Assembly: GCF_001426525.1 (NCBI RefSeq)
Contig: NZ_LMEW01000035.1
Span: forward strand, 445,060 to 509,059
Source: Massilia sp. Root133
Lineage (GTDB): Bacteria > Pseudomonadota > Gammaproteobacteria > Burkholderiales > Burkholderiaceae_D
Length of the DNA: 64,000 nucleotides
Direction of reading: 5' to 3'
Shown piece after piece: positions 26,301 to 33,890 of the stretch. A program made the translations under genes and the position numbers. Numbering within the stretch: position 1 is the first letter of the stretch; each line of letters begins with the position of its first letter. The notes below the pieces were generated by a model that made no database searches, had not been told where the DNA came from, and was given only the letters and a program-made list of their open reading frames with translations.

Positions 26301-27385
26301 GTGGCACCACGACCCCGCCGCCAACGCCGACACTCGACGCCTGCCTCGCCGACCGCACCGCGGCCGGCTGCGCCCCCGTGCTGGCGGCCGCGCTGCAGGC
26401 CTGCACGGCGAATCCGTCCGCCCCGCACTGCGGCGAGATCATGCCGACGTACGAGACGTGTTCGGCCCAGCCCACCGCACCGGGCTGCGGTGCCATCATC
26501 AAGGAACACGATGCGATCACCGCGTGCATGGCCGACCCGAAGGCGCCGGGCTGCACGACCACGCTGCCCGTGTACGACGTCTGCAAGACGGCGCCGGCGA
26601 CCTATGGCTGCGCGGTCGTCATCAAGGAACACGACGCCATCAGCGCCTGTATCGCCGATCCGAAGGCGCCGGGCTGCACGGCGACCCTGCCGCCGCTGGA
26701 CCAGTGCCGCGCGGACGGCAGCGCCTACGGCTGCGCGGCCGTGCTGGCGCGCGCCCGGTTCGACGCCTGCCTCGCGAATCCGTCCGGCGCGGGCTGCGGC
26801 GACGTCCTGCCGAAACTGGACGTGTGCAAGCTGACGCCGTCGCTGGAAGGTTGTACGCAGGTGCTGGCGCTGGGCTTCCAGGCCTGCCTCGCGAACCCGC
26901 ACGATGCGAGCTGCAGCGGCATCCTGCCCACGCTGACGCAATGCCAGGGCAATACGAAGCTGCCCGGCTGCGACGCCGTGCTGCCGACCCTGGCGCAATG
27001 CATCGGCAGCCCGAGCCTGCAGGGTTGCGACGTGCGCCTGCCGAGCCTCGCGGTGTGCGCGGCGGCGCCGAACACGGCGGGCTGCGAAGCCGTGCTGCCG
27101 ACGGCGTCGTTCTGCAGCACGCATCCGGGCGACGCCGTCTGCGTGGTGTTCGGCGGCAGCGGCGGCGCCGGCCAGGATGCGAAGGGCACGCCGGTGGCCC
27201 AGGCGGTACAGACGGTCGTCCAACTCATCAACACGTCGACGCCCACTGTCTCCGGCAGCGGTGCCGACAAGAGCGACAAGGACGCGGCGGCCGCCAAGCC
27301 GGGCGAACGCCTGTCGGGCCTCGCGCAAGCGGAACTATCTGGAGTCAAGAATGAAAAACCTGCGACCAAAATGTACTGTAATTGA
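23318..27385 (+). CDS. TpsA exoprotein with filamentous-haemagglutinin N-domain and C-terminal C-x8-C repeats
   Basis: 1355 residues. Signal peptide to about residue 25, then the TPS secretion domain (about 27-280) with QQGNVFSITNTPGAIINWQ and the NPNGI motif at 105-109. The middle (280-1000) is Gly/Ala/Thr/Asn-rich beta-helix-like sequence. Residues 1009-1275 carry 14 units of Cys-x8-Cys (28 Cys) spaced by 9-12 residues, many with a D/S-P-x-x-x-G core and a following LP. The last 80 residues are Gly/Ala/Lys-rich. It is probably a surface or secreted adhesin handed to the TpsB protein just upstream. The 3' end overlaps the FecR-domain gene by 35 bases. The Cys array is not a feature I recognise from classical FhaB or HMW proteins. 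Confidence 0.88.
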   Translation: MTSSIQRRLGALLLAACYCATGSAAPTLPQVVAGQATFNQQGNVFSITNTPGAIINWQSFNIGAGEVMRFIQQGADSAVLNRVLGQDPTKILGALQSNGKVFLINPNGILFGQGARVDVNGLVASTLDIGDADFRAGRKRFQAGTVAGSVRNEGTIATPSGGQVFLIAPHVENTGIVTAPDGDVILAAGHSVQLVDSNDPDLRVELSAPAGQAINLGQVIAQGGRIGIYGALVNQRGVVNADSAVMGANGRVVLKATRAVALDAGSVTRAAGSAGADGGTVQVLGEQVNVAAGAGVDASGRNGGTVLVGGGWQGGGGIMRAQTTSVAKGAVIRADGSAGNGGKVVLWSDGATAAHGVVSARGGAAGGKVETSGHALDVDGIAVDASGSKGKNGTWLLDPYDIEVVADGTAGTDNVTRVAPATLTAPGTDVVLQAEHDLTITDALDAAASVRATAGNDIRINAQVSAGGDLDFRAQNAFTLGANGLLKTGNYIDISANQITLAGGIAGTGQLPILTLTSADPGRAISIGTGTGSTGALALDEASLQRLSINLFEINVGNSVHKGTVSVDSALSAATNVVLENAGDIHIGAPVDLTANAASRFIASQYADGGRIDVAGGVKAAKSVLLQGDQLAIGATVSADKVTLQPSSAGTHISIGGTGQSDGFMIGQAALSNVQTNDLTIGGLAGGWGGIDVDGAASFAGAKLTLDAGAGELAIKAPLGATGTVALASSLGIYERDTGTLRAGNVALRGGQVILTGANEIGTLSGSASGDPFHVVNRGALRIGTVDGTSGIAAPNASVQVITGGLLTLDAGIAGAGATLDAAGIAGSGLLQAGTLTLKSSAGIGTTTSPLKTSTGILTASNQGTGSLPINIANTGFLELRRAVQDGEGNAGAIAIDSVGGMIVPAFDVNNGVGEVRTNSGDISLTTHSPLTIDGRVATTSGNVRLFADNGGALKISDSANVMSVTGNVTITAGTTEIAPNRVTGAHVDITSTNGGTTTPPPTPTLDACLADRTAAGCAPVLAAALQACTANPSAPHCGEIMPTYETCSAQPTAPGCGAIIKEHDAITACMADPKAPGCTTTLPVYDVCKTAPATYGCAVVIKEHDAISACIADPKAPGCTATLPPLDQCRADGSAYGCAAVLARARFDACLANPSGAGCGDVLPKLDVCKLTPSLEGCTQVLALGFQACLANPHDASCSGILPTLTQCQGNTKLPGCDAVLPTLAQCIGSPSLQGCDVRLPSLAVCAAAPNTAGCEAVLPTASFCSTHPGDAVCVVFGGSGGAGQDAKGTPVAQAVQTVVQLINTSTPTVSGSGADKSDKDAAAAKPGERLSGLAQAELSGVKNEKPATKMYCN
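26342..27142 (+). repeat. Coding repeat: 14 C-x8-C units in the TpsA C-terminus
   Basis: Every unit has exactly eight residues between its two cysteines; links between units are 9, 10, 11 or 12 residues, with 9 the most frequent. Two units share the sequence ADPKAPGC and are preceded by the same IIKEHD or VIKEHD segment, showing internal duplication. Confidence 0.9.
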
Positions 27386-28133
27386 GGCGCTGGCCCGGGT
27401 CCTGCTGTGCGCCGTGCTGCTGTGCGGCGCAGGCGCGGCATGGGCAGGGCAGGCCGTGGGCATCGTGGAGCACCTGAGCGGGCCGCTGATGGACCGCAAG
27501 GCCGACGGCACCGTCAAGATACTCGCAGCGAAGTCGGAAGTGGAGAGCGGCGACACGCTCGTGGCGGAGAAGAACACCTACGCGCAGATCCGCTTCATCG
27601 ACAACAGCGAGATCACGCTGCGACCGGGCACGACCTTCAAGATCGACAACTTCGCGTATGACGCCGACAAGCCGGAAGCCGACAGCGCCGCATTCAGCCT
27701 CGTGAAGGGCGGCCTGCGCTCGATCACGGGCCTGCTGGGCAAGCGCAACAAGGAGAAGTTCCAGCTCAAGACGCCGGCCGCCACGATCGGTATCCGCGGC
27801 ACGACGTTCATCGCGCAGTGGGTCGAAGACGCGGCCGCGGCGAAGCAGGCGCCGGGGCCGGTCACGCCCGGTCTCGTGCCCGACCTGGCGCCGGGTCTGC
27901 ACGTGGCCGTCCTGGACGGCATGATCGTCGTGACGAACCCGGGCGGCGCCCAGCATTTCCAGGCCGGCCAGTTCGGCTTCGTGCCCAACATGACCGTGCC
28001 GCCGATCGTGATCCCGCAGAATCCGGGGCTGAAGTTCACTCCGCCGCCGACGTTCAATATCGGTACGGGTGGACCGCTGGCGTCGCAGGGGCCTGCGGCG
28101 CAGCAGAACAAGGTGGATTGCATCGTGCGCTAA
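27351..28133 (+). CDS. FecR-domain periplasmic protein of the TPS operon
   Basis: 260 residues with a signal peptide (to about residue 33, CGAGAAWAGQ). The FecR-like domain (about 45-165) is visible as GDTLVAEKNTYAQIRFIDNS, LRPGTTFKIDNF and TPAATIGIRGTTF. The rest is a Pro-rich tail ending with a single Cys. Unlike the FecR anti-sigma regulator it has no cytoplasmic N-terminal tail, so it is an exported FecR-fold protein. GGAG at 27341 gives ATG 27351, inside the last 35 bases of the tpsA-like gene, which implies coupled translation. A role in exoprotein assembly, surface binding or signalling is possible but not shown. Confidence 0.85.
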   Translation: MKNLRPKCTVIEALARVLLCAVLLCGAGAAWAGQAVGIVEHLSGPLMDRKADGTVKILAAKSEVESGDTLVAEKNTYAQIRFIDNSEITLRPGTTFKIDNFAYDADKPEADSAAFSLVKGGLRSITGLLGKRNKEKFQLKTPAATIGIRGTTFIAQWVEDAAAAKQAPGPVTPGLVPDLAPGLHVAVLDGMIVVTNPGGAQHFQAGQFGFVPNMTVPPIVIPQNPGLKFTPPPTFNIGTGGPLASQGPAAQQNKVDCIVR

Positions 28134-28148
28134 GCCGCACGGCAAAAC

Positions 28149-28238
28149 AACGTCGCCCCTGCGCAGGCAGGGGCCCGATTTTGCGAGCGCTGCGGTAACG
28201 CCAGCAAAATTGGGTTCCCGCCTTCGCGGGGACGACGG
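28149..28238. repeat. REP-like paired inverted repeat (copy 3)
   Basis: cgtcgcccctgcgcaggcag at the left and cccgccttcgcggggacgac at the right frame an inner pair (ccgattttgc / gcaaaattgg), giving a long imperfect palindrome after the FecR-domain gene. Related in sequence to the element at 7108-7182. Confidence 0.7.
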
Positions 28239-28242
28239 TGAA

Positions 28243-28280
28243 AAAAAAGCCTGAGCACCTTTCGGCGCACAGGCTTTTTT
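28243..28280 (-). terminator. Intrinsic terminator for the PIN-PhoH gene, probably bidirectional
   Basis: Arms aaaaaagcctg and caggctttttt enclose 16 bases. T-runs follow on both strands, so it can end both the convergent FecR-domain transcript and the minus-strand PhoH transcript. Confidence 0.8.
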
Positions 28281-28297
28281 ATCGGGGAAGTCGACCG

Positions 28298-30115
28298 TTA
28301 CAGCACGTCGCTCGCGTGATCCGCCAGGCGCGAACGCTCGCCGCGCGCCAGGGTCACGTGGCCGCCGTGACCCCAGCCCTTGAAGCGGTCGACCACGTAC
28401 GTCAGGCCGCTCGAGCCCTCGGTGAGGTAAGGCGTGTCGATCTGCGCGATGTTGCCGAGGCAGAGGATCTTCGTGCCCGGACCCGCGCGCGTGACCAGCG
28501 TCTTCATCTGCTTCGGCGTCAGGTTCTGCGCCTCGTCGATGATGAGGAATTTGTTCACGAACGTGCGGCCGCGCATGAAGTTCAGCGACTTGATCTTGAT
28601 GCGCGAACGGATCAGGTCCTGCGTCGCCGCGCGGCCCCAGTCGCCGGCGTCGCCGTCGCCCTTCATCAGCACTTCCAGGTTGTCGTCGAAGGCGCCCATC
28701 CACGGCGACATCTTTTCTTCCTCGGTGCCCGGCAGGAAGCCGATGTCTTCGCCGACGGGCACGGTCACGCGGGTGACGATGATCTCGTTGTAGACCTTCG
28801 TCTCCAGCACCTGCGCGAGACCGGCGGCCAGCGCCAGCAGCGTCTTGCCGGTACCGGCCTGGCCGAGCAGCGAGACGAAGTCGACTTCCGGATTCATCAG
28901 GAGGTTCAGCGCGAAGTTCTGCTCGCGGTTGCGCGCCGTGATGCCCCACACGTTGTTCTTGTTGCTGGAATAGTCGCGCAGGGTCTGCAGCACGGCGGTC
29001 TTGCCGTTGATCTGCTTGACCTGGGCGTACAGCGGCGCTTCGCCGTTCTTCGGTTCCAGGTACACGAACTGGTTGACGAGCAGGGTCGGGATCAGCGGAC
29101 CCGTGATGCGGTAGAACGTGGACGAGTAGCCGCCCTTGATCTCCTGCCACGATTCGACGCCCTTGCCGTGCTTCGTCCAGAAGTCGTCCGGCAGCTGGAC
29201 GATGCCCGAGTACAGCAGGTCGGTGTCTTCCAGCACGTGGTCGTTGAAGTAGTCTTCGGCGGCCAGGCCCAGCGCACGCGCCTTGATGCGCATGTTGATG
29301 TCCTTCGACACCAGCACGATCGCGCGGCCCGGCTGCTCCGCTTCCAGCGCGCGCACGACACCGAGGATCTGGTTGTCGGCCTTGCCGGACGGGAGACCCT
29401 CCGGCAGGGCGGCGCCGTTCAGGCGCGTCTGGAAGTGCAGGCGGCCCTTCGCATCCTTGTTGCCCAGCTTGGCCAGTGGAATGCCGGTCTCGATGGCGTC
29501 GTCGTCGACATTGGCGATCAGCGCGTCCAGCGTACGCGAGACCTGGCGTGCGTTGCGCGCGACCTCCGACATCCCCTTCTTGTGGTTGTCGAGTTCTTCC
29601 AGCGTCATCATCGGCAGGTAGACGTCGTGTTCCTCGAAGCGGAACAGCGAGGTCGGGTCGTGCATCAGCACGTTCGTGTCGAGCACGAACACCTTCGTGG
29701 TGCCCGACGTGTCGGCCTTGCGGCTCGCTTGCGACTTGACGTTGACCTCGACCGGCTTGTGCTTGGCCGGATGCGGTTCGTTCATGTCGCTCTCGCGCAG
29801 CTTGGCGCCGGCGCCTTCGGCCTTCGCCTTGCCGGGTTTCGCAGGCTTTTCGCCGCGTGCGGGCATCGGGGGCGTGGGTGGCGCAGCCACCGGCGTGTCT
29901 TCGCGCGCGGGCGCCTCGGCCAGCAGGGCGGCCTTCGACTTGCGCGGCTTCGTCGCCTTCGGGGCCGGCACGGCCGGGCCGCTGATCAGGTCTTCGACGG
30001 GGTCGTTTTCCGCTTTCGCGGTTGCGCGCACAGGCGTCTTGCCCGGTTCGGCCCTCGGGTAATCCTTGGCCAGCAAAATGGTTGCCGGCTTGGTGGGGAG
30101 TTTAGGCAGTGGCAT
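28298..30115 (-). CDS. PIN domain / PhoH family ATPase (YlaK-like)
   Basis: 605 residues. A low-complexity Lys/Pro/Ala-rich N-terminus (1-130) is followed by a PIN nuclease domain (about 135-280) with FVLDTNVLMHDPTSL and the acidic VSKDINMRIKA segment, and a PhoH ATPase domain with Walker A GQAGTGKTLLALAAGL and Walker B FLIIDEAQNLTPKQMK. PIN-PhoH proteins are linked to RNA cleavage and unwinding, but the target here is unknown. ATG 30115 was chosen over an upstream frame that lacks domain sequence. It is a single gene, convergent to the FecR-domain gene. Confidence 0.9.
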   Translation of the reverse strand: MPLPKLPTKPATILLAKDYPRAEPGKTPVRATAKAENDPVEDLISGPAVPAPKATKPRKSKAALLAEAPAREDTPVAAPPTPPMPARGEKPAKPGKAKAEGAGAKLRESDMNEPHPAKHKPVEVNVKSQASRKADTSGTTKVFVLDTNVLMHDPTSLFRFEEHDVYLPMMTLEELDNHKKGMSEVARNARQVSRTLDALIANVDDDAIETGIPLAKLGNKDAKGRLHFQTRLNGAALPEGLPSGKADNQILGVVRALEAEQPGRAIVLVSKDINMRIKARALGLAAEDYFNDHVLEDTDLLYSGIVQLPDDFWTKHGKGVESWQEIKGGYSSTFYRITGPLIPTLLVNQFVYLEPKNGEAPLYAQVKQINGKTAVLQTLRDYSSNKNNVWGITARNREQNFALNLLMNPEVDFVSLLGQAGTGKTLLALAAGLAQVLETKVYNEIIVTRVTVPVGEDIGFLPGTEEEKMSPWMGAFDDNLEVLMKGDGDAGDWGRAATQDLIRSRIKIKSLNFMRGRTFVNKFLIIDEAQNLTPKQMKTLVTRAGPGTKILCLGNIAQIDTPYLTEGSSGLTYVVDRFKGWGHGGHVTLARGERSRLADHASDVL

Positions 30116-30336
30116 CAGGTTCTCAATCCAGAAAAAAAGTCGGAAAAACGCACCGCACGGCACGCGCGCGCCGCCGGGCAGACAGATGCAACTGGGGGGA
30201 GCTGCGAGGCGCCGGCGAGCCCAGACGGGGGCCCTGGCCGGCAGCCAGATTGGAATGATGCGGTGAGGTAAAACAGTGACTCAAAATAGGCGAACGCTCG
30301 GCTAAAGGTTTGTAAGAACCATCGCCAGCCCGCTCT

Positions 30337-30834
30337 TCAAGGCTGGCTTTGTAGAAATTCCAGCACTTCTTGGACGTGATCATTGACTTTCACGCCACGC
30401 CATTCTTTCACCAACTTGCCGTCAGCGTCAATGACAAACGTACTGCGCTCGACCCCCCGCACTTTTTTGCCGTACATATTCTTCATCTTCATGACGTCGA
30501 ACTGGGTGCACACGGCTTCGTCCGGATCGGAAATCAGTTCGAAGGGCAGGCCCAGTTTGGTCTTGAAGTTTTCGTGCGAGCGCAGGGAATCGCGGCTGAT
30601 GCCGTAGACGTCGGTGTTCAGCGCCTTGAATTCGTCGTAGCGGTCGCGGAAGTTCATCGCTTCCGTCGTGCAGCCGGGAGTATTGTCTTTGGGATAGAAG
30701 TACAGCACCGTGTAGCGCGCGGGGCGACCGTTCAGTTGAAAAGTCCGGTCGCCGGTCATCGGCGCGCTGAAATTCGCCAAGGGCGCGGCGGCGCCGTCTG
30801 CGGTTGCGGGTGCTGCGGTTGGGCTTTCGGCCAC
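30337..30834 (-). CDS. bcp: Bcp/PrxQ-type peroxiredoxin
   Basis: Thiol peroxidase that reduces hydrogen peroxide and lipid peroxides with thioredoxin. 165 residues; peroxidatic Cys55 in DNTPGCTTEA. The position five residues after it, where many PrxQ enzymes carry the resolving Cys, is Ala; another Cys (Cys109, DEAVCTQFDV) may resolve instead. Conserved YFYPKD and SDPDEA are present. It starts at GTG 30834 with AGGAG nearby. It is the last gene on the strand of the arn cluster, 36 bases after arnD, so co-transcription is likely. Confidence 0.92.
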   Translation of the reverse strand: MAESPTAAPATADGAAAPLANFSAPMTGDRTFQLNGRPARYTVLYFYPKDNTPGCTTEAMNFRDRYDEFKALNTDVYGISRDSLRSHENFKTKLGLPFELISDPDEAVCTQFDVMKMKNMYGKKVRGVERSTFVIDADGKLVKEWRGVKVNDHVQEVLEFLQSQP

Positions 30835-30870
30835 GGTTTTCTCCTGTCTCGCGGCCCTAGCACCGCGTGC

Positions 30871-31812
30871 TTACATAGTCTTGTCGAGGATGATCAGTTC
30901 GCCCGATCGTCCCGGTAACTCGCCCCACTGGACCGGATGCTCGGGCAGCGGGTCGCCTTTTATCTTCTCATAATAGTCCGCCATCGAGGCAAGTCGGTAG
31001 CCCTGGGCTTTCCAACCTGACAACAGCTGCTCGAATATGGGGGCGAGTTTCTGTCCTTCAAGCTCTGCGTGCAAGGTATACACGTGGTCGCGTTGCGGAT
31101 CCGCCGTCAGCTTGAGCAAATGGGCGGCGATATTGTTCTCGTCGATGACGGTGCCGTCGATCTCGCGGCCCAGCAGCTCGTCCAGCGTGGGCAGCGTGGT
31201 GGGCATCTGGATGTGCGACAGGCCCCGGTAGCGGTACGGGCCGAACTGCGGATCGGCCAGCGAGCCATCGTCGCGCAACTGGGCGCGGCCGTCCGACGCG
31301 TAGCGGTAGCCGACGGCGTCATGACGGGCGAAGGCATGCGGGTTCATTTGCCAGCCCGCCGCGCCGTGCGTGTGCGGCGGCTCGCCGAACACCTGCGTAT
31401 AGCGCTGCTCGCTCTTCTTCATCATGCGGTCCGTCCACGCGGCATCGCGCCCGCGCACGTTGTCCTGCCACCAGACGTGGTCCCACGTGTGGATGCCGCA
31501 TTCGAAGCCGGCGTCGCGCGCGGCGCGCATCTCGGCCGCCGCCTTCGCCCCGATGTCCGGGCCGGGCAGCAGCACGCCGTACATCAGCGTCCTGACGCCG
31601 TAGTGTTCAACCACGGACGTGCGCGACACCTTCTGGAAGAAGCCGGGACGCAGCGCGCGCCGCATCGCCCATCCGGTGTGGTCGGGGCCCAGCGAAAACA
31701 GGAACGTCGCCCCGGCCCCGTGCTTGCTCAGCATGCGCACGAGGTTGGGCACGCCTTCGCGCGTGCCGCGGTAGGTGTCGACGTCGATCTTGAGGACGAG
31801 CAGCGGTGCCAA
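30871..31812 (-). CDS. arnD: ArnD, 4-deoxy-4-formamido-L-arabinose-phosphoundecaprenol deformylase
   Basis: Removes the formyl group from undecaprenyl-phosphate-Ara4FN on the inner membrane before transfer to lipid A. 313 residues of the polysaccharide deacetylase (NodB) fold: LKIDVDTYRGTREGVPNL carries the metal Asp pair, GIHTWDHVWWQ the metal His residues, and YTLHAELEG the C-terminal motif; all match ArnD. It begins at TTG 31812 with AAGGA upstream. It follows the ArnA decarboxylase-domain gene by nine bases within the arn operon. Confidence 0.94.
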   Translation of the reverse strand: MAPLLVLKIDVDTYRGTREGVPNLVRMLSKHGAGATFLFSLGPDHTGWAMRRALRPGFFQKVSRTSVVEHYGVRTLMYGVLLPGPDIGAKAAAEMRAARDAGFECGIHTWDHVWWQDNVRGRDAAWTDRMMKKSEQRYTQVFGEPPHTHGAAGWQMNPHAFARHDAVGYRYASDGRAQLRDDGSLADPQFGPYRYRGLSHIQMPTTLPTLDELLGREIDGTVIDENNIAAHLLKLTADPQRDHVYTLHAELEGQKLAPIFEQLLSGWKAQGYRLASMADYYEKIKGDPLPEHPVQWGELPGRSGELIILDKTM

Positions 31813-31821
31813 GGTCGTTCC

Positions 31822-32862
31822 TTAATCGACGAGGGCCTGGGCCGCCGCGACCTGGCCGCGGTAGGCGTCGAAGATGTGGCGCAGCGCGTCCGCCATCGTC
31901 ACGGTCGGTGCCCAACCGAGATCGTTCTTCGTGTTCTCGATCTTCGGCACGCGGTTCTGCACGTCCTGGTAGCCGGTGCCGTAGTAGGCGCCCGAGCTGG
32001 TCTCGACGATCTGCACCTTCTGCGCGCCGGCCGCGTATTCCGGGTACTCGGCCGCGAGCTTCATCATCATGTCGGCCAGTTCGCGGATCGAATAATTGTT
32101 GACCGGGTTGCCGATGTTGTAGATCTGGCCGGTGGCACGGCCATCCTTGTTCTCGATGATCTTCATGAGCGCCGCGATGCCGTCGTCGATGTACGTGAAC
32201 GCGCGCTTCTGGTGGCCGCCGTCGACGAGCTGGATGGTCTCGCCGCGCACGATGTGGCCGAAGAACTGCGTCAGCACGCGCGACGAACCTTCCTTCGGCG
32301 TGTGGATGGAGTCCAGGCCGGCGCCGATCCAGTTGAACGGGCGGAACAGCGTGAAGTTCAGGCCTTCCATGCCGTAGCCCCAGATCACGCGGTCCATCAG
32401 CTGCTTCGCGCAGGCGTAGATCCAGCGCGGCTTGTTGATCGGGCCATAGACCAGTTCCGAGTTCTCCGGATCGAATTCGGCGTCGCGGCTCATGCCATAG
32501 ACTTCCGACGTCGACGGGAAGATCAGGTGCTTTTTATATTTCGCGGCCGAGCGGACGATCGGCAGGTTCGCCTCGAAGTCCAGTTCGAAGACTTTCAGCG
32601 GCTCCTTCACATACGTCGACGGCGTCGCGATGGCGACCAGCGGCAGGATCACGTCGCATTTCTTGACGTGGTACTCGACCCATTCCGTGTTGATCGTGAT
32701 GTCGCCTTCGAAGAAGTGCATGCGCGGATTGTCCAGTAGGTGCGCGATGCGGTCGGACGCCATGTCCATGCCGTAGACTTCCCAGTCGGTCGTCTCGAGG
32801 ATGCGCTTGGACAGGTGGTGGCCGATGAAGCCGTTGACGCCGAGGATGAGGACTTTTTTCAT
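31822..32862 (-). CDS. arnA: ArnA C-terminal-type protein: UDP-glucuronic acid oxidase/decarboxylase
   Basis: Converts UDP-glucuronate to UDP-4-keto-pentose, the entry step to L-Ara4N. 346 residues of the extended SDR fold: NAD site GVNGFIGHHL, catalytic Tyr/Lys in WIYACAKQLMDR, and FTLFRPFNWIGAGLDS typical of the ArnA dehydrogenase domain. In E. coli this is fused to the formyltransferase; here it is a separate gene 22 bases after the formyltransferase gene. ATG 32862 is fixed by the nucleotide-binding N-terminus MKKVLILGVNG. Confidence 0.93.
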   Translation of the reverse strand: MKKVLILGVNGFIGHHLSKRILETTDWEVYGMDMASDRIAHLLDNPRMHFFEGDITINTEWVEYHVKKCDVILPLVAIATPSTYVKEPLKVFELDFEANLPIVRSAAKYKKHLIFPSTSEVYGMSRDAEFDPENSELVYGPINKPRWIYACAKQLMDRVIWGYGMEGLNFTLFRPFNWIGAGLDSIHTPKEGSSRVLTQFFGHIVRGETIQLVDGGHQKRAFTYIDDGIAALMKIIENKDGRATGQIYNIGNPVNNYSIRELADMMMKLAAEYPEYAAGAQKVQIVETSSGAYYGTGYQDVQNRVPKIENTKNDLGWAPTVTMADALRHIFDAYRGQVAAAQALVD

Positions 32863-32884
32863 GTGGGTTTTCCTGGATGCTTGT

Positions 32885-33802
32885 TCAGGCCTGGCCTTCT
32901 GCGAGTTGTGCCCGCAGTTCGGCAGGGGAGATGCGCAGGCCGTCGGCCAGCAGGCTGTGGATGACCAGCGCGCGGCCGTCGCCGCAGACGCCGAGGATGG
33001 CATTATCGATGACCGCAAGACCCGGCGAGAGGCCCTGAACATTACCGTTCTGTAATCGAGCGCGTTCGATGACGTAGCGGCGCGGCCCGACGTCCGTGAA
33101 GGCGCCGGGGTAGGGCGGGGCGACGGCGCGGTGCAGGTTGTACACCTCCTGCGCCGGTTTGGTCCAGTCGATGCGGCCGTCTTCCGGCTTGCGGCCGCCG
33201 AAGTAGCCGCCCTTCGTCAGGTCGTTGGGCGTGCGCGGCGCCGTGCCGGCGAGGAGACTCGGCAGCACGTGGTACAGCGCCAGCTCCGCGGCGACCGTCA
33301 CCTTGCCGAACACTTCGAACGCGGTGTCGTCCGGCAGGATCGGGACGGCCTGCTGGGCGACGATGGCGCCGGCGTCCGGTTTCACCGTCATCTCGTGCAG
33401 GGTGGCGCCCGTCTCGGTGGCGCCGTGCAGCACGGCCCAGTTGGTGGGCGCGCGGCCGCGGAACGCCGGCAGCAGCGAGCCGTGCATGTTGTACGCGGGC
33501 GCGATGTCGAGGATCGCCTGCGGCAGCATGTGGCGGAAGTAGAAGCTGAACATCAGGTCCGGCTGCGCGGCCCGGATGGCCTCGGCCAGGTCGGCGCCTT
33601 TCGCATCGATCGGCGTGAGGTAGGGGATACTTTCGGTCTCGCACAGCGAGAGGACGGATTCGAACCAGATGTTTTCGGTGGCGCTGTCCTGGTGCGTGAT
33701 GACGAGCGCGACGTCGACGCCGCCGGCCAGCAGCACCTTCAGGCAGCGCACGCCCACGTTGTGGTAGGCGAAGACGACTGCGCGTTTGCGGGGTTGGGTC
33801 AT
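32885..33802 (-). CDS. ArnA N-terminal-type protein: UDP-L-Ara4N formyltransferase
   Basis: 305 residues resembling the N-terminal half of ArnA. It should add a formyl group from 10-formyl-tetrahydrofolate to UDP-Ara4N. Visible are the N10-formyl-THF-binding region and the catalytic triad context: MHGSLLPAFRGRAPTNWA (Asn/His) and the HEMTVKPDAG segment with the catalytic Asp, then PPYPGAFT in the C-terminal OB-like domain. Separate from the decarboxylase gene that follows, so the bifunctional ArnA is split in two here. It lies between arnC and the decarboxylase gene in the arn cluster. Confidence 0.9.
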   Translation of the reverse strand: MTQPRKRAVVFAYHNVGVRCLKVLLAGGVDVALVITHQDSATENIWFESVLSLCETESIPYLTPIDAKGADLAEAIRAAQPDLMFSFYFRHMLPQAILDIAPAYNMHGSLLPAFRGRAPTNWAVLHGATETGATLHEMTVKPDAGAIVAQQAVPILPDDTAFEVFGKVTVAAELALYHVLPSLLAGTAPRTPNDLTKGGYFGGRKPEDGRIDWTKPAQEVYNLHRAVAPPYPGAFTDVGPRRYVIERARLQNGNVQGLSPGLAVIDNAILGVCGDGRALVIHSLLADGLRISPAELRAQLAEGQA

Positions 33803-33838
33803 AGTGTTCGAGTCAATTTGGGATGAGCATGCAAAACA

Positions 33839-33869
33839 CCGTCATCCCCGCTTTCGCGGGAACGACGAT
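33839..33869. repeat. REP-like hairpin (copy 4)
   Basis: accgtcatccccgctttcgc followed by gggaacgacga: a single imperfect palindrome, half the size of the paired elements. It sits in the 88-base gap between arnC and the formyltransferase gene. Confidence 0.6.
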
Positions 33870-33890
33870 TTTATGGCCGCGGCCAGATAC

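Noticed and set aside
22877-27328. 1483-codon minus-strand open frame antisense to the TpsB and TpsA genes
   Set aside because: Low-complexity Arg/Ala/Asp-rich shadow; the plus strand carries TPS motifs and the Cys repeat.
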